From Nocardia aurantiaca (lineage in GTDB: Bacteria > Actinomycetota > Actinomycetes > Mycobacteriales > Mycobacteriaceae), in the NCBI RefSeq assembly GCF_009708175.1, contig NZ_WMBB01000009.1:124001-188000 (forward strand): a stretch of DNA of 64,000 nucleotides, written 5' to 3'. A program made the translations under genes and the position numbers. The stretch's first letter is position 1; the number at the start of each line of letters is the position of its first letter. Of this stretch, positions 27,956-36,578 are shown one piece after another. The notes beneath the pieces were generated by a model, which was not told the origin of the DNA, searched no databases, and saw only the letters and a program-made list of their open reading frames with translations.

Positions 27956-28549
27956 ATGTCATTGCGAGAGCGGCAGCGCCAGCAGATTCGGGGCGAAATT
28001 CAGCGGGCGGCATACGAGTTGTTCGCGGAGAAGGGCTTCGGGGAGGTGACGACCGAGCAGATCGCCGCCGCCGCGGGCGTGTCGGCCAGCACGTACTTCC
28101 GGCACGTCCGGAGCAAGGAGGATCTGCTGCTGGATCCGGTCCGCGAGGGCGGCACCGGGATCGTGGCGCTGCTGGAGGAGCGAGCCCCGGATGAGCCCGC
28201 GGATGTGGCTCTGGCGCAGTCGATTCTGGCGCGGTCCACCGCGCTCGCTCCCGAGGAGCTCGAGCACTGGCGGGCCGCCTTCCGTACCGCGCCGCACCTG
28301 CTGGAGCGGGTGGCGTTGATCACCCCCGAGCATCGGACGCGCCTGGTCGAGCTGGTCGCGCAGCGCATGGGCCGAGACGCGCGGCAGGACAGCACTCCGG
28401 GTTTGCTGGTACATCTCATGCTGGCGGCGGCGGAGTTCGGATATCTGCAGTGGCTGCGTGATTCGGCGCGGCCGCAAATGTCGCTGGCGGTGTGCGTCGA
28501 GGGTGCGCTCGACGCCGTGGTCGGTGATCGCTGGCGGCCTCACGGCTGA
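27956..28549 (+). CDS. TetR-family transcriptional regulator
   Basis: 197 residues. The N-terminal helix-turn-helix domain reads IQRAAYELFAEKGFGEVTTEQIAAAAGVSASTYFRHVRSKEDLLL (about residues 15-60), a canonical TetR domain. The C-terminal ligand domain is of the MftR/SACE_7040-like kind (LVELVAQRMGRD... LAVCVEGALDAVV). ATG 27956 follows GAAGGAGGCGACGA. It ends 54 bases before kstD on the same strand, and a perfect palindrome lies upstream, so it likely represses itself and kstD. It is not KstR by sequence. The ligand is unknown; a steroid or CoA thioester is a reasonable guess from the neighbour. Confidence 0.9.
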   Translation: MSLRERQRQQIRGEIQRAAYELFAEKGFGEVTTEQIAAAAGVSASTYFRHVRSKEDLLLDPVREGGTGIVALLEERAPDEPADVALAQSILARSTALAPEELEHWRAAFRTAPHLLERVALITPEHRTRLVELVAQRMGRDARQDSTPGLLVHLMLAAAEFGYLQWLRDSARPQMSLAVCVEGALDAVVGDRWRPHG

Positions 28550-28603
28550 AAGCCGTTGGCACGCGGGCAGATAGCTACAACAGAACACCTGGATTGGGGA
28601 AAC

Positions 28604-30283
28604 ATGCAGCACGACAGGGCAACTGCCGAGACGTTCGATCTGATCGTCGTGGGGTCGGGTGCGGCGGGCATGACCGCCGCGGTGACCGCCGCTCGCCTGG
28701 GACTGTCGACGGTCGTTGTCGAGAAGGCGGGGAGATGGGGCGGATCCACGTCCCGATCGGGCGGCGGCGTGTGGATTCCGGGCAACGCGGTACTCCGGCG
28801 CGAAGCGCCCGCCGATGACCTCGAGTCCGCACGGACCTACCTGAAGCACATCGTCGGACCGGGCGTCGACCCCGAACGCATCGACACCTTCCTCGACCGT
28901 GGCCCCGAGGCCTTCGACTTCCTGACAGAGCACGCGCAGCTTCGGATGCGCTGGGTGCCGGGCTATTCCGACTACTACCCGGAGGCTCCGGGCGGTCGTG
29001 CGCATGGCCGATCCGTGGAGCCCGTGCCCTACTACGCCGAGGGCCTCGGCGCCGAATTGGACACGCTGGAGGCCGATTACGCGAAGGCCCCCAAGAACGT
29101 CGTCATCACCGCGGCCGAATTCCGGCAGCTGCACCTGGGATTACGCAACCCACGGAGTCCGCTCACCGCGCTCGGCATCGCCGGTCGATGGCTGGCGGCG
29201 ACCGTTCTGCGCCGCCGTGTGCTCGCCCGCGGCCAGGCGCTGAGCGCCATGCTGCGGGGCGGCCTGCTCGCGGCGAATGTGCCGCTGTGGCTGGGCACTC
29301 CGTTGATCGAGCTCTGCACCCAGGACGGACGGGTGACCGGCGCGGTGGTGCTGCGCGACGGGCAGGAGCGGATACTCACCGCGCGGCGCGGTGTCGTCAT
29401 CGCGGCCGGCGGCTTCGAGCACAACGAGGTGATGCGCAAGCAGTACCAGCGCGAACCCATCGGCACCGAGTGGACCGTCGGCGCGGCGGCCAATACCGGT
29501 GACGGCATTCGCGCGGGCCAGGCCGTCGGCGCCGCACTGGAATTCATGGATGACGCCTGGTGGGGTCCGTCCATCCCGCTGCCCCGCGAGGCCTGGTTCT
29601 GCCTGGCCGAGCGCAACCTGCCCGGCAGTCTCGTGGTCAATGATCGCGGCGAGCGCTTCATGAACGAGTGCCTGCCCTACGTCGAGGCCACCCATCGCAT
29701 GTACGGCGGCGAGCACGGCCAGGGCGAGGGACCGGGCGAAAACCTGCCCGCCTGGCTGATTTTCGACCAGCGGTACCGCAACCGCTATCAGTTCGCGGGC
29801 ATCCCGCCCCGCCAAGCCCTGCCCGGCCGGTGGTTCAAGTCCGGCGCGCTCGCGCGCGCCGACTCGCTCCCCGAACTCGCCGAGAAGATCGGTGTCCCGG
29901 TCGAGAAACTCCGGGCGACGGTGACGCGTTTCAATGAATTCTCCGCCGCCGGTACCGATCTCGACTTCGGCCGCGGCGACAGCGCCTACGACAACTACTA
30001 TGGCGATCCGCGCAACCGCCCGAACCCGAATCTCGGTGCGCTGGACACGGGTCCGTTCTACGCGGCGAAACTGGTGCCCGGCGACCTGGGTACCAAGGGC
30101 GGCCTGCTCACCGATGTCGACGGCCGCGTCCTGCGCGAGGACGGTTCGGTCATCGAGGGCCTGTACGCGGCGGGCAATGCGAGCGCCCCGGTCATGGGCC
30201 ACACCTACGCCGGTCCCGGCGCGACCATCGGACCCGCAATGGTCTTCGCCTACCTGGCGGCGCGGCACGCCGCCCGGCGGTAG
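28604..30283 (+). CDS. kstD: 3-ketosteroid delta-1-dehydrogenase
   Basis: 559 residues. It desaturates ring A of 3-ketosteroids, a key step of sterol ring opening, with FAD. GSGAAG (17-22) binds FAD, followed by SGGGVWIPGN; GGFEHNEVMRKQY and the C-terminal GHTYAGPGATIGPAM are typical. Tyr535 and Gly539 in that segment correspond to the catalytic Tyr487/Gly491 region of Rhodococcus KstD1. ATG 28604 has TTGGGGAA upstream. Related FAD enzymes act on other 3-keto compounds, so the exact steroid is open. It follows the TetR gene and ends 7 bases from the stop of a convergent SDR gene. Confidence 0.9.
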   Translation: MQHDRATAETFDLIVVGSGAAGMTAAVTAARLGLSTVVVEKAGRWGGSTSRSGGGVWIPGNAVLRREAPADDLESARTYLKHIVGPGVDPERIDTFLDRGPEAFDFLTEHAQLRMRWVPGYSDYYPEAPGGRAHGRSVEPVPYYAEGLGAELDTLEADYAKAPKNVVITAAEFRQLHLGLRNPRSPLTALGIAGRWLAATVLRRRVLARGQALSAMLRGGLLAANVPLWLGTPLIELCTQDGRVTGAVVLRDGQERILTARRGVVIAAGGFEHNEVMRKQYQREPIGTEWTVGAAANTGDGIRAGQAVGAALEFMDDAWWGPSIPLPREAWFCLAERNLPGSLVVNDRGERFMNECLPYVEATHRMYGGEHGQGEGPGENLPAWLIFDQRYRNRYQFAGIPPRQALPGRWFKSGALARADSLPELAEKIGVPVEKLRATVTRFNEFSAAGTDLDFGRGDSAYDNYYGDPRNRPNPNLGALDTGPFYAAKLVPGDLGTKGGLLTDVDGRVLREDGSVIEGLYAAGNASAPVMGHTYAGPGATIGPAMVFAYLAARHAARR

Positions 30284-30290
30284 CGAGCGA

Positions 30291-31007
30291 TCAGGCCAGC
30301 ACCGCGCCGCCGTCGAGGGGCAGCACCGAGCCGGTGGCGTGGGGTTGGGCGAGGAAGAAGACGAAGGCCCGCGCGATATCGTCCACTTCCGCGATGCGTC
30401 GCAAGGGGGTGGCGGCCGCCGTGTCGGAGTAGAACCGGTCGCGCAGATCGTCGGGGAAGTTCCACAGCGGGGAGCGGACGACACCGGGCATGACCGCGTT
30501 CACCCGGATCGGGGCGAGTTCCACCGCCAGCGCCCGGGTCAGCGCCTCCACCGCACCGCAGACACTGGACGTGACCGCGGAACCGGGCAGCGGGCGCGGC
30601 CCGGCGGTTCCGGTGGTCAGGGTGATCGACCCTTCGGCCCGCAGACGCGGAGCCGCCGCCTGGACCGCCGCGAGCACGCTGAAGTAGCGCAGCTCGAAGA
30701 ACGTCCGGGCGGCCTCCAGATCCAGATCCGCGACGGGCGAGAGCAGCAGCGGCTCGCCGGCGGTGTAGACGAGGTGGTCGAGCGTGCCGAGCTCATCGAA
30801 CACCGACCGAATCCGGGCGATGTCGTTGAGATCCGCGACCACGCCGCTCGTTCCGGCCGGGAGTCCGGCCACGGCCCGGTCCACCCTGTCCCGGCGGCTG
30901 GAGACGACGGTGACCTTCGCGCCCTGTGCGGCGGTCGCCGCCGCCACGGCATAGCCGATTCCGGAGGTGCCGCCCAGGATGACGACGTGCTGTCCGTCGA
31001 GGGACAT
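30291..31007 (-). CDS. SDR-family protein with altered catalytic site
   Basis: 238 residues with the Rossmann motif VVILGGTSGIGYAVA (TGxxxGIG variant GGTSGIG), VADLND, LVYTAGEP and C-terminal GSVLPLDGGAVLA. At the place of the catalytic Y-x-x-x-K the sequence is GSAVTSSVCGAVEALTRALAVELAPIRVNAVMPG. The Lys position is Cys and the Tyr position is Ser or Thr, so the usual proton-relay chemistry is missing. It may bind NAD(P) without classic reductase activity. ATG 31007 sits just after AAAGGAAATCC. It is divergent from the LysR gene, so LysR control is likely. Confidence 0.85.
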   Translation of the reverse strand: MSLDGQHVVILGGTSGIGYAVAAATAAQGAKVTVVSSRRDRVDRAVAGLPAGTSGVVADLNDIARIRSVFDELGTLDHLVYTAGEPLLLSPVADLDLEAARTFFELRYFSVLAAVQAAAPRLRAEGSITLTTGTAGPRPLPGSAVTSSVCGAVEALTRALAVELAPIRVNAVMPGVVRSPLWNFPDDLRDRFYSDTAAATPLRRIAEVDDIARAFVFFLAQPHATGSVLPLDGGAVLA

Positions 31008-31116
31008 CGGATTTCCTTTCGGGGGATGGCTGTTCGTGATTGCCTGTCCACCTTCGGTTCTCCGGCACGTTCCCGTCCAAGACCTATCCCGCCGCCTGTA
31101 ATACCCTGAAGGCATC

Positions 31117-31971
31117 ATGAGCGATGTCGATCTGCGCAAACTGCGCTACTTCGTGGCGGTGGCCGAACACCTGCACTTCGGTCGCGCCGCCGAGCGGCTG
31201 TTCATCGCGCAACCGGTGCTGTCGCGGCAGATCCGCGCGCTCGAGGAGGAGCTGGGCGCGCGGCTGTTCGCACGGGATCGGCGGGGGACCGCGTTGACGG
31301 CGGCGGGGGAGCAGCTGCTGATCGACGCCGAGCCGCTGCTGGCCGCCGCGGAAGCCCTGCAGCGCAGGGTGATTCGGGCGGCCGAGGGCACGCGTACCTT
31401 CACCGTCGGTTTCATGCCGGGCCTCATGGTGACCGGCGCCGTGCGCGCGCTCACCGAGCGCCACCCAGGCCTCACCGTCGATCTGGTCCGCACCAACTGG
31501 GATGACCAGGTCGAGGTCGTGCACGACGGCCGCGTGGACGTCAGCGTCATACGCCTGCCGGTGGAACCGCGCGGCCTCGCGATCCGCCCGCTCTACTCCG
31601 AGCCCCGGGTGGTGGCGCTGCCCGCCGACCATCGCCTCGCGGGCAAGGAGGCCGTCGCCGTCACCGATCTCGCCGACGAGCATCTACTCCAGGATCCCGC
31701 CCTGGTCCCCGAATGGACCGCTGTGGCAAGCGAATTGCGCACGGACCGGCCGGCCGTGCCGGTCTTCCACAGCGTGGAGGAGAAGCTCGAGCATGTGGCC
31801 GCGGGCCTGGGCATCATCTTCCTGCCGCTGTCGGTCATGACCTTCTACACCCGCCCGGACATCGCCTATCTCCCGGTCCCCGACCTCGCGCCCAATCAGG
31901 TGAGCCTGGCGTGGTCGGCGCAACGCCCGGTCCCGCTCGCCGAGGAGTTCGCCGACCTGGCCGTCCAGTGA
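31117..31971 (+). CDS. LysR-family transcriptional regulator
   Basis: 284 residues. The N-terminal winged helix reads LRKLRYFVAVAEHLHFGRAAERLFIAQPVLSRQIRALEEELGARLFARDRRGTALTAAG (about 6-65). The effector domain follows (FTVGFMPGLMVTGAVRALTERHPGLTVDLV... ). It is divergent from the SDR gene across 109 bases, the classic LysR arrangement, and probably regulates that gene. Effector unknown. TACCCT nine bases before ATG 31117 may be its -10. Confidence 0.92.
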   Translation: MSDVDLRKLRYFVAVAEHLHFGRAAERLFIAQPVLSRQIRALEEELGARLFARDRRGTALTAAGEQLLIDAEPLLAAAEALQRRVIRAAEGTRTFTVGFMPGLMVTGAVRALTERHPGLTVDLVRTNWDDQVEVVHDGRVDVSVIRLPVEPRGLAIRPLYSEPRVVALPADHRLAGKEAVAVTDLADEHLLQDPALVPEWTAVASELRTDRPAVPVFHSVEEKLEHVAAGLGIIFLPLSVMTFYTRPDIAYLPVPDLAPNQVSLAWSAQRPVPLAEEFADLAVQ

Positions 31972-32054
31972 GATGTTGCGGCCCAGTGATATTCGTTCTG
32001 TGCCATCGGATGGCGCTGATCTCGATTCCGCACGACGAAACCCGCGCGAGCGGT

Positions 32055-32060
32055 TACCTT
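32055..32060 (+). promoter_or_regulatory. -10 element of a leaderless DUF5685 gene promoter
   Basis: TACCTT, seven bases, then GTG 32068. No Shine-Dalgarno sequence is present. Confidence 0.5.
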
Positions 32061-32067
32061 CGATGGT

Positions 32068-33189
32068 GTGTTCGGCATCATCCGCCCCTGCCGTCATCGG
32101 CTGGGCGAGGAACTCGGGCGGGCCTGGCTGGCGCAACTGTGCGGACTGTGTCTGGCACTGCGCGACGACCATGGTCAAAGCGCGCGCATGGCAACCAATT
32201 ACGATGGGCTGATCGTCTCGGCCTTGGTGGAGGCGCAGTCGACCGCGCCGCCCACACGCCGCGCGGCCGGGCCCTGTCCGCTGCGCGGCATGAAACGTGC
32301 CGACGTCGCCACCGGCGACTGCGTCCGGCTGGCCGCCACGGTCTCGCTGGTTCTGGCCGCCGCCAAGGTGCGCGACCACGTCGAGGACCACGACGGCGTG
32401 GCGGGCACGGCCGGATTCCGGCCCGCCGCCCGGCGGATCGCTCAGCGCTGGGCCCGGCAGGGCGAATCCACCGGCGCAGGACTGGGTTTCGATACCGGCA
32501 TCCTGATGACGGCGGTGGACCGGCAATCCGAGATCGAGGCCGCGGCCGTGGTCGGCACCTCGCTGCTCGAGGTCACCGAACCCACCGAGACCGCGACGGC
32601 GGCGGCGTTCGGTCATACCGCCATCCTGGCCGGACGGCCGGGCAATGCGGCGGCGCTGACCGAGGTCGGCCGATTGTTCGGCCGCATAGCGCATCTCGTG
32701 GACGCGGTCGAGGACCTGGACGATGATCACGCGCGCGGCAAGTGGAATCCTCTGGCCGCCACGGGAGCCGGGATCGCCGAGGCGCAACGGCTGTGTACGG
32801 ATGCCCTGATCGGGATCGAATTGGCTTTGGCCGATGTGCAATTCACCGATGGGCGGCTGATTCACAAGCTGCTGAAGCACGAATTGAAGCGCTCGGTGAC
32901 CCGCGCCTTCGGCGGACCCGAGCGTGCATGCGCGAATCACGGCACCGCCACGTCACCGATCGGCCGCTGGCGTCGTCGCGGCCCGGAACCGGGGCCGTGG
33001 GGTCCGCCGCCGCCCGGTTACGGCCCGCCTCCGGGCTACGGCGTGGGGCCCGGCTACTACGGGCCCGCTCCGCGTCGCCGCGCTGGCTTCTGCCTGCCGT
33101 GCTGTGAGGGCTGCGTCTGCTGTGGCGAAGGATGCTGCTGCTGCGAGGAATCGTGTTGTTGCTGTGAGGAAACCTGCTGCGACTGCTGA
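32068..33189 (+). CDS. DUF5685-type protein with cysteine-rich tail
   Basis: 373 residues. The body starts MFGIIRPCRHRLGEELGRAWLAQLCGLCLALRDDHGQSARMATNYDG, the N-terminus typical of actinobacterial DUF5685 proteins with conserved Cys at CRH, CGLC and CPL. It is mainly helical (ATVSLVLAAAKVRDHVEDHDG; LVDAVEDLDDDHARGKWNPL), somewhat like polyprenyl-synthase or haem-type helical bundles. The end differs: about residues 305-345 are Pro-Gly-Tyr repeats (PPPGYGPPPGYGVGPGYYGP), and the last 30 residues hold 15 cysteines in CC pairs. Such a tail could bind several metal ions. It is monocistronic with a leaderless promoter and a terminator behind. Function unknown. Confidence 0.85.
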   Translation: MFGIIRPCRHRLGEELGRAWLAQLCGLCLALRDDHGQSARMATNYDGLIVSALVEAQSTAPPTRRAAGPCPLRGMKRADVATGDCVRLAATVSLVLAAAKVRDHVEDHDGVAGTAGFRPAARRIAQRWARQGESTGAGLGFDTGILMTAVDRQSEIEAAAVVGTSLLEVTEPTETATAAAFGHTAILAGRPGNAAALTEVGRLFGRIAHLVDAVEDLDDDHARGKWNPLAATGAGIAEAQRLCTDALIGIELALADVQFTDGRLIHKLLKHELKRSVTRAFGGPERACANHGTATSPIGRWRRRGPEPGPWGPPPPGYGPPPGYGVGPGYYGPAPRRRAGFCLPCCEGCVCCGEGCCCCEESCCCCEETCCDC

Positions 33190-33246
33190 ATTCCGCTGTC
33201 ACCGCGAGAAGGTGCGGCGGCCTCGGCGCCGGCGTGGGTGTTCCCC

Positions 33247-33282
33247 GTGAGGGGCGGGCACCGCGGATTGCCCGGCCCTCAC
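33247..33282. terminator. Bidirectional terminator
   Basis: The 14-bp stem GTGAGGGGCGGGCA / TGCCCGGCCCTCAC has one mismatch and an 8-base loop. It sits between the convergent DUF5685-type gene and a secreted-protein gene. Confidence 0.8.
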
Positions 33283-33334
33283 GGCTCGATGATTCCGCCA
33301 CCTCCGGGTGGGCGGCTCACCGGCGCCGGATCCG

Positions 33335-33745
33335 CTAGCTGGAGGCGGAGGAGGAGCCGGTCGGGAACAGGCCGCTGCCGCTCGCGCTGCCGCTGGTCAG
33401 GCCCGACGAGCCGGACGTCGTGGTGGTGGTCTGCAGGGTCCAGGTACCGCAGCCGCTGGTGAAGAAGGCGACGTCGGTCGGCTTGATCTCGACGGTGGCA
33501 GTACCGTTGACCGCGCCGCCGGTCTGGATGGTGGCGCTGGCGTCGGGGGTGATGGCCGACAGCCGCGCCCAGGCGCACACGCTGGCCGCGGTCGTGGTCT
33601 TGTAGATGCCGGGCTGGATATCGACGCCGACCTTGAAGGTGGCGTCGGTGCCCATGCTGGTCGCGGCGGCATCGGCGGTGCCGGTGGAGGCCAGGATGGC
33701 GGCGGCGGTGAGAGCGAGGCCGTTGGCCCAGACTGTCTTTCTCAT
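33335..33745 (-). CDS. Small secreted protein, Ser/Thr-rich C-terminus
   Basis: 136 residues with a signal peptide (MRKTVWANGLALTAAAILASTGTADAAA). The mature domain FKVGVDIQPGIYKTTTAASVCAWARLSAI... GTATVEIKPTDVAFFTSGCGTWTLQT has two Cys and the V-G-x-D-I-x-P-G-x-Y pattern found in many short exported actinobacterial proteins. The tail is Ser/Gly/Thr-rich. Function unknown. The start ATG 33745 follows TGAGGAC. An inverted repeat GAAACG-N4-CGTTTC (33764-33779) lies 20 bases upstream and may be an operator. Confidence 0.85.
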   Translation of the reverse strand: MRKTVWANGLALTAAAILASTGTADAAATSMGTDATFKVGVDIQPGIYKTTTAASVCAWARLSAITPDASATIQTGGAVNGTATVEIKPTDVAFFTSGCGTWTLQTTTTTSGSSGLTSGSASGSGLFPTGSSSASS

Positions 33746-33911
33746 AACGCGTCCTCAGTGTGTGAAACGAGAGCGTTTCGGAGAGTAGTGGGTGGACGGG
33801 TGGGCCGGGTGCGTTTTCCATAACCCGGCGTGAATGGCGATCGGGGCCATCCGCCCGGCCGCCTCCGCACGCGGACGCGGGAATTGCGGCGTCTCGGGCG
33901 GTGGTCGGCAC

Positions 33912-33917
33912 TACCGT
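33912..33917 (+). promoter_or_regulatory. -10 element of a leaderless enoyl-CoA hydratase gene promoter
   Basis: TACCGT is followed by six bases (GGACCC) and ATG 33924, the start expected from family alignment. Confidence 0.5.
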
Positions 33918-33923
33918 GGACCC

Positions 33924-34700
33924 ATGACCTCGGAGTATCGGCATCTACTCGTGAAGAGCGACGGCAAGACCATTACCGTCACCATGAACCGCCCGGACCG
34001 CCGCAACGCGTTGTCGGCCGATCATCTGGCCGAACTGCTGACCGCGTTCCGTGCCGCGGGTGATACGGAGGCCTCCGGCATCGTGCTCGCCGCGACCGGG
34101 CCGGTGTTCAGCGCGGGCCACGATTTCGCCGATGTGGCCGCGCGCGATCTCCTCGCCGTGCGCGACCTGCTCACCCTCTGCCAGCAGGTCATGACCACCA
34201 TGGAGTCGGTCCCGCAGGTGGTGATCGCCCGCGTTCACGGACTGGCCACCGCCGCCGGCTGTCAGCTCGTCGCCTCCTGCGATCTGGCCGTCGCCGCCGA
34301 GTCCGCGGGCTTCGCCCTCCCCGGCGGCAAGGGCGGCTGGTTCTGCCACACCCCCGCCGTCCCGGTCGCCCGCTCCATCGGCCGCAAACGCCTCATGGAA
34401 CTCGCGCTCACCGGCGATGTCATCGACGCTCGCACGGCCGTCGACTGGGGTCTGATCAACTACGCCGTCCCCGACGCCGACCTCGACGCGGCCGTCGCCG
34501 ACCTCCTGGATCGCGCCACTCGCGGCAGCCGCTCCAGCAAGGCCCTCGGCAAGCGCACCCTCTACGCGCAGCTCGACCGTCCCGAAGCCGACGCCTACAC
34601 CGTGGCCCGCGAGGTCATGGCCGCGGCTTCCCAATTGCCCGGCGCGCGTGAGGGAATGGCCGCCTTTCTGGAGAAGCGCCCGCCAGTCTGGCCCGACTGA
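33924..34700 (+). CDS. Enoyl-CoA hydratase/isomerase family protein
   Basis: 258 residues of the crotonase fold. It starts MTSEYRHLLVKSDGKTITVTMNRPDRRNALS. The oxyanion-hole segments are FSAGHDFADVA and RVHGLATAAGCQLVASCDLAVA. FSAGHD and the region GFALPGGKGGWFCHTPAVPVARSIGRKRLMELALTGDVIDA resemble the ECHDC3-like branch. In this branch the two acid residues of classic hydratases are not both present, so the reaction is uncertain. It stands alone with its own promoter. A role in fatty acid or branched acyl-CoA turnover is inferred from family. Confidence 0.88.
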   Translation: MTSEYRHLLVKSDGKTITVTMNRPDRRNALSADHLAELLTAFRAAGDTEASGIVLAATGPVFSAGHDFADVAARDLLAVRDLLTLCQQVMTTMESVPQVVIARVHGLATAAGCQLVASCDLAVAAESAGFALPGGKGGWFCHTPAVPVARSIGRKRLMELALTGDVIDARTAVDWGLINYAVPDADLDAAVADLLDRATRGSRSSKALGKRTLYAQLDRPEADAYTVAREVMAAASQLPGAREGMAAFLEKRPPVWPD

Positions 34701-34962
34701 CCGGTTCACCGGAACAGCGCACGGCCGATGGCGCCCGGTGCGGCGACGATGCCGCCGCACTCGACGCGCATGGGGAAACTCGCACGGCTGTTCCCTGACC
34801 GTCTGGTTGCCCCAGACCTGCGCGGGCAGCTTTGGGAGCGGGACATCCACATGCCCTATGAGCGGGTTGACCGGCGTGGGTGGAGTAATCCGGGGCCGGA
34901 ATCCACCCGGTCTCCACCCTCGGGTGGTGGGAGGAAGGTTCTCGCGGCGCGACCGTAGAGAC

Positions 34963-35451
34963 ATGAACGTGCAGAATGCGGTGGTCGACGGGGCCGTGGC
35001 GGCACTGGTGATCGGGTGGATCATGTACCGGCAGACCCGGTGGCAGGAGCTCGACGCCAATCGGTTGTGGCGGGGGCCGATCATTCTCGGGCTGATCGGG
35101 TTCGTGCAGATGAAGTCCGTGGTCGCCGGCAGCGGGATCGGAGTGATGGCGGTGGCGCTGCTGGCCCTGTCGGCGCTGCTGGGGATCGGTATCGGCGTGG
35201 TGATGGGCCTGCTGTCGCAGGTGCGCGCCGGCGCTTCGGGATTGGAGGCGCGGACCGGGTGGGCCGGGACGCTGCTGTGGGTGGCGCTGCTGGCGGTGCG
35301 GATCGGCGTGGATGTGGTCGCGCACCTCAGCGGCGCGGTCGCCGTCACCTCCGTCGGGGCGATTCTGCTGGTCGTGGCACTCAACCGGGCCGGGCGGGCC
35401 CTGGTGCTGGCACGGCGTGCCGAGCAGTTGCGAATCGTTGCGGCACACTGA
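34963..35451 (+). CDS. Membrane protein linked to a two-component system
   Basis: 162 residues with four to five hydrophobic helices (AVVDGAVAALVIGWIMY, WRGPIILGLIGFVQM, VMAVALLALSALLGIGIGVVMGLL, TLLWVALLAVRIGVDVVAHL, VTSVGAILLVVALNRAGRAL). The RQTRWQELDANRLWRGPII segment after helix 1 resembles DUF1453/CcdC-like proteins. It lies 5 bases before the sensor kinase gene and is probably cotranscribed with the kinase and response regulator. It may act in sensing or be a target of the system. Confidence 0.85.
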   Translation: MNVQNAVVDGAVAALVIGWIMYRQTRWQELDANRLWRGPIILGLIGFVQMKSVVAGSGIGVMAVALLALSALLGIGIGVVMGLLSQVRAGASGLEARTGWAGTLLWVALLAVRIGVDVVAHLSGAVAVTSVGAILLVVALNRAGRALVLARRAEQLRIVAAH

Positions 35452-35456
35452 GAGCG

Positions 35457-36578
35457 ATGTCGATCGTCGATCCACCCACGAGCCTGTCCAGGTTGTTGCG
35501 CCTGGTCGGGCTCGTGTCCGTGGTCTCCTCATCGGCGAGTGTGGAGCTGTTCCATCACCGGTGTGTAGCGGCGTTGGTGGTGCTGTCCTGGCTGGGATGG
35601 GCGGGGTGGGTGGTGATGCCCGCCCGCGAGTGGCGGCTGGAGCGAATCTGCCTGTGCGCCATGGCGATCGGCGGGGGACTGACCGTCGCTCAGTCACTCG
35701 GCTCCGGAATCACCGCGCTGGCCACGGTCTTCATCGCCCTGGGGCTGTTGAGTTCCCCGCTGTGGTTCGGCCTGATGATCGCGGCGTCCACCTCCGTGTT
35801 CATGTGCGTCTCGGTGCTGGTGGCGGGAGCGCGCCCGAAGGCGCTGCTGGGACTGCTGGTCGGGGTGGTCGTCGTGGGCATGGCGGGCTGGAGTCGCCGG
35901 CAGGCGCGGATCGGCGCCGAGCGCAATCGCGTGCTGGTGGAACAGAATCGGATCATTCGCGCCGAGCGGGACCGGGCCGCCGCCCTGGCCGAGCGCGGGC
36001 GCATCGCCCGCGACATGCACGACGTCCTGGCCCACACCCTGGGCGGTCTGGTGCTCCAGCTGGACGCGGCCGACGCGCTGCTCGAGGCCGGGGAGGTGGG
36101 CCAGGCCGCCGAACGGGTCAAGGCGTCCCATCGGCTGGCGGTGTCCGGCCTGGCCGATGCCCGGGACGTGGTGAGTACGCTGCGCTCGGGTGGCTTCGAC
36201 ACGGCGGCCGAGCTGCGCCGGATGGTCGATGAACATCGCGCCGCCGGTGGACAGGTGGCCGAACGGTTCGATGTCGCGGTGGATCCGGCCAACGAGCAGG
36301 CGGCGGTGGCCTTGACCCGGGCGGTGCAGGAGGCGCTCACCAATGCCCGCAAACACGCACCCGGGCAACCGGTTACGCTGACACTGCGCGAGGACGGCCG
36401 ATCGATCGAAGCAATCGTTTCGAATCCGCTTGCGGCGCAACTGATGCCGCTCGGATGCTCGGGTTCGGGGGCGGGATTGCTGGGTATGCGCGAGCGGATC
36501 GAAGCGGCGGGCGGCACACTGGCCGCCGGGAAGGAGGGCGGTCGGTGGACGGTGCGAATCCTGCTGCCGGGGAGGTGA
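35457..36578 (+). CDS. Sensor histidine kinase, NarL-partner type (HisKA_3)
   Basis: 373 residues. Four to five membrane helices fill the N-terminal 150 residues with short loops, so it probably senses within the membrane. The dimerisation domain has RGRIARDMHDVLAHTLGGLVLQL with phospho-acceptor His188. The ATPase domain has the N-box VQEALTNARKHAPG and G-box SGAGLLGMRERIEAAGG. ATG 35457 lies 5 bases after the membrane-protein stop. Its stop overlaps the response-regulator start (GTGA), so the three genes form an operon. The stimulus is unknown. Confidence 0.93.
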   Translation: MSIVDPPTSLSRLLRLVGLVSVVSSSASVELFHHRCVAALVVLSWLGWAGWVVMPAREWRLERICLCAMAIGGGLTVAQSLGSGITALATVFIALGLLSSPLWFGLMIAASTSVFMCVSVLVAGARPKALLGLLVGVVVVGMAGWSRRQARIGAERNRVLVEQNRIIRAERDRAAALAERGRIARDMHDVLAHTLGGLVLQLDAADALLEAGEVGQAAERVKASHRLAVSGLADARDVVSTLRSGGFDTAAELRRMVDEHRAAGGQVAERFDVAVDPANEQAAVALTRAVQEALTNARKHAPGQPVTLTLREDGRSIEAIVSNPLAAQLMPLGCSGSGAGLLGMRERIEAAGGTLAAGKEGGRWTVRILLPGR

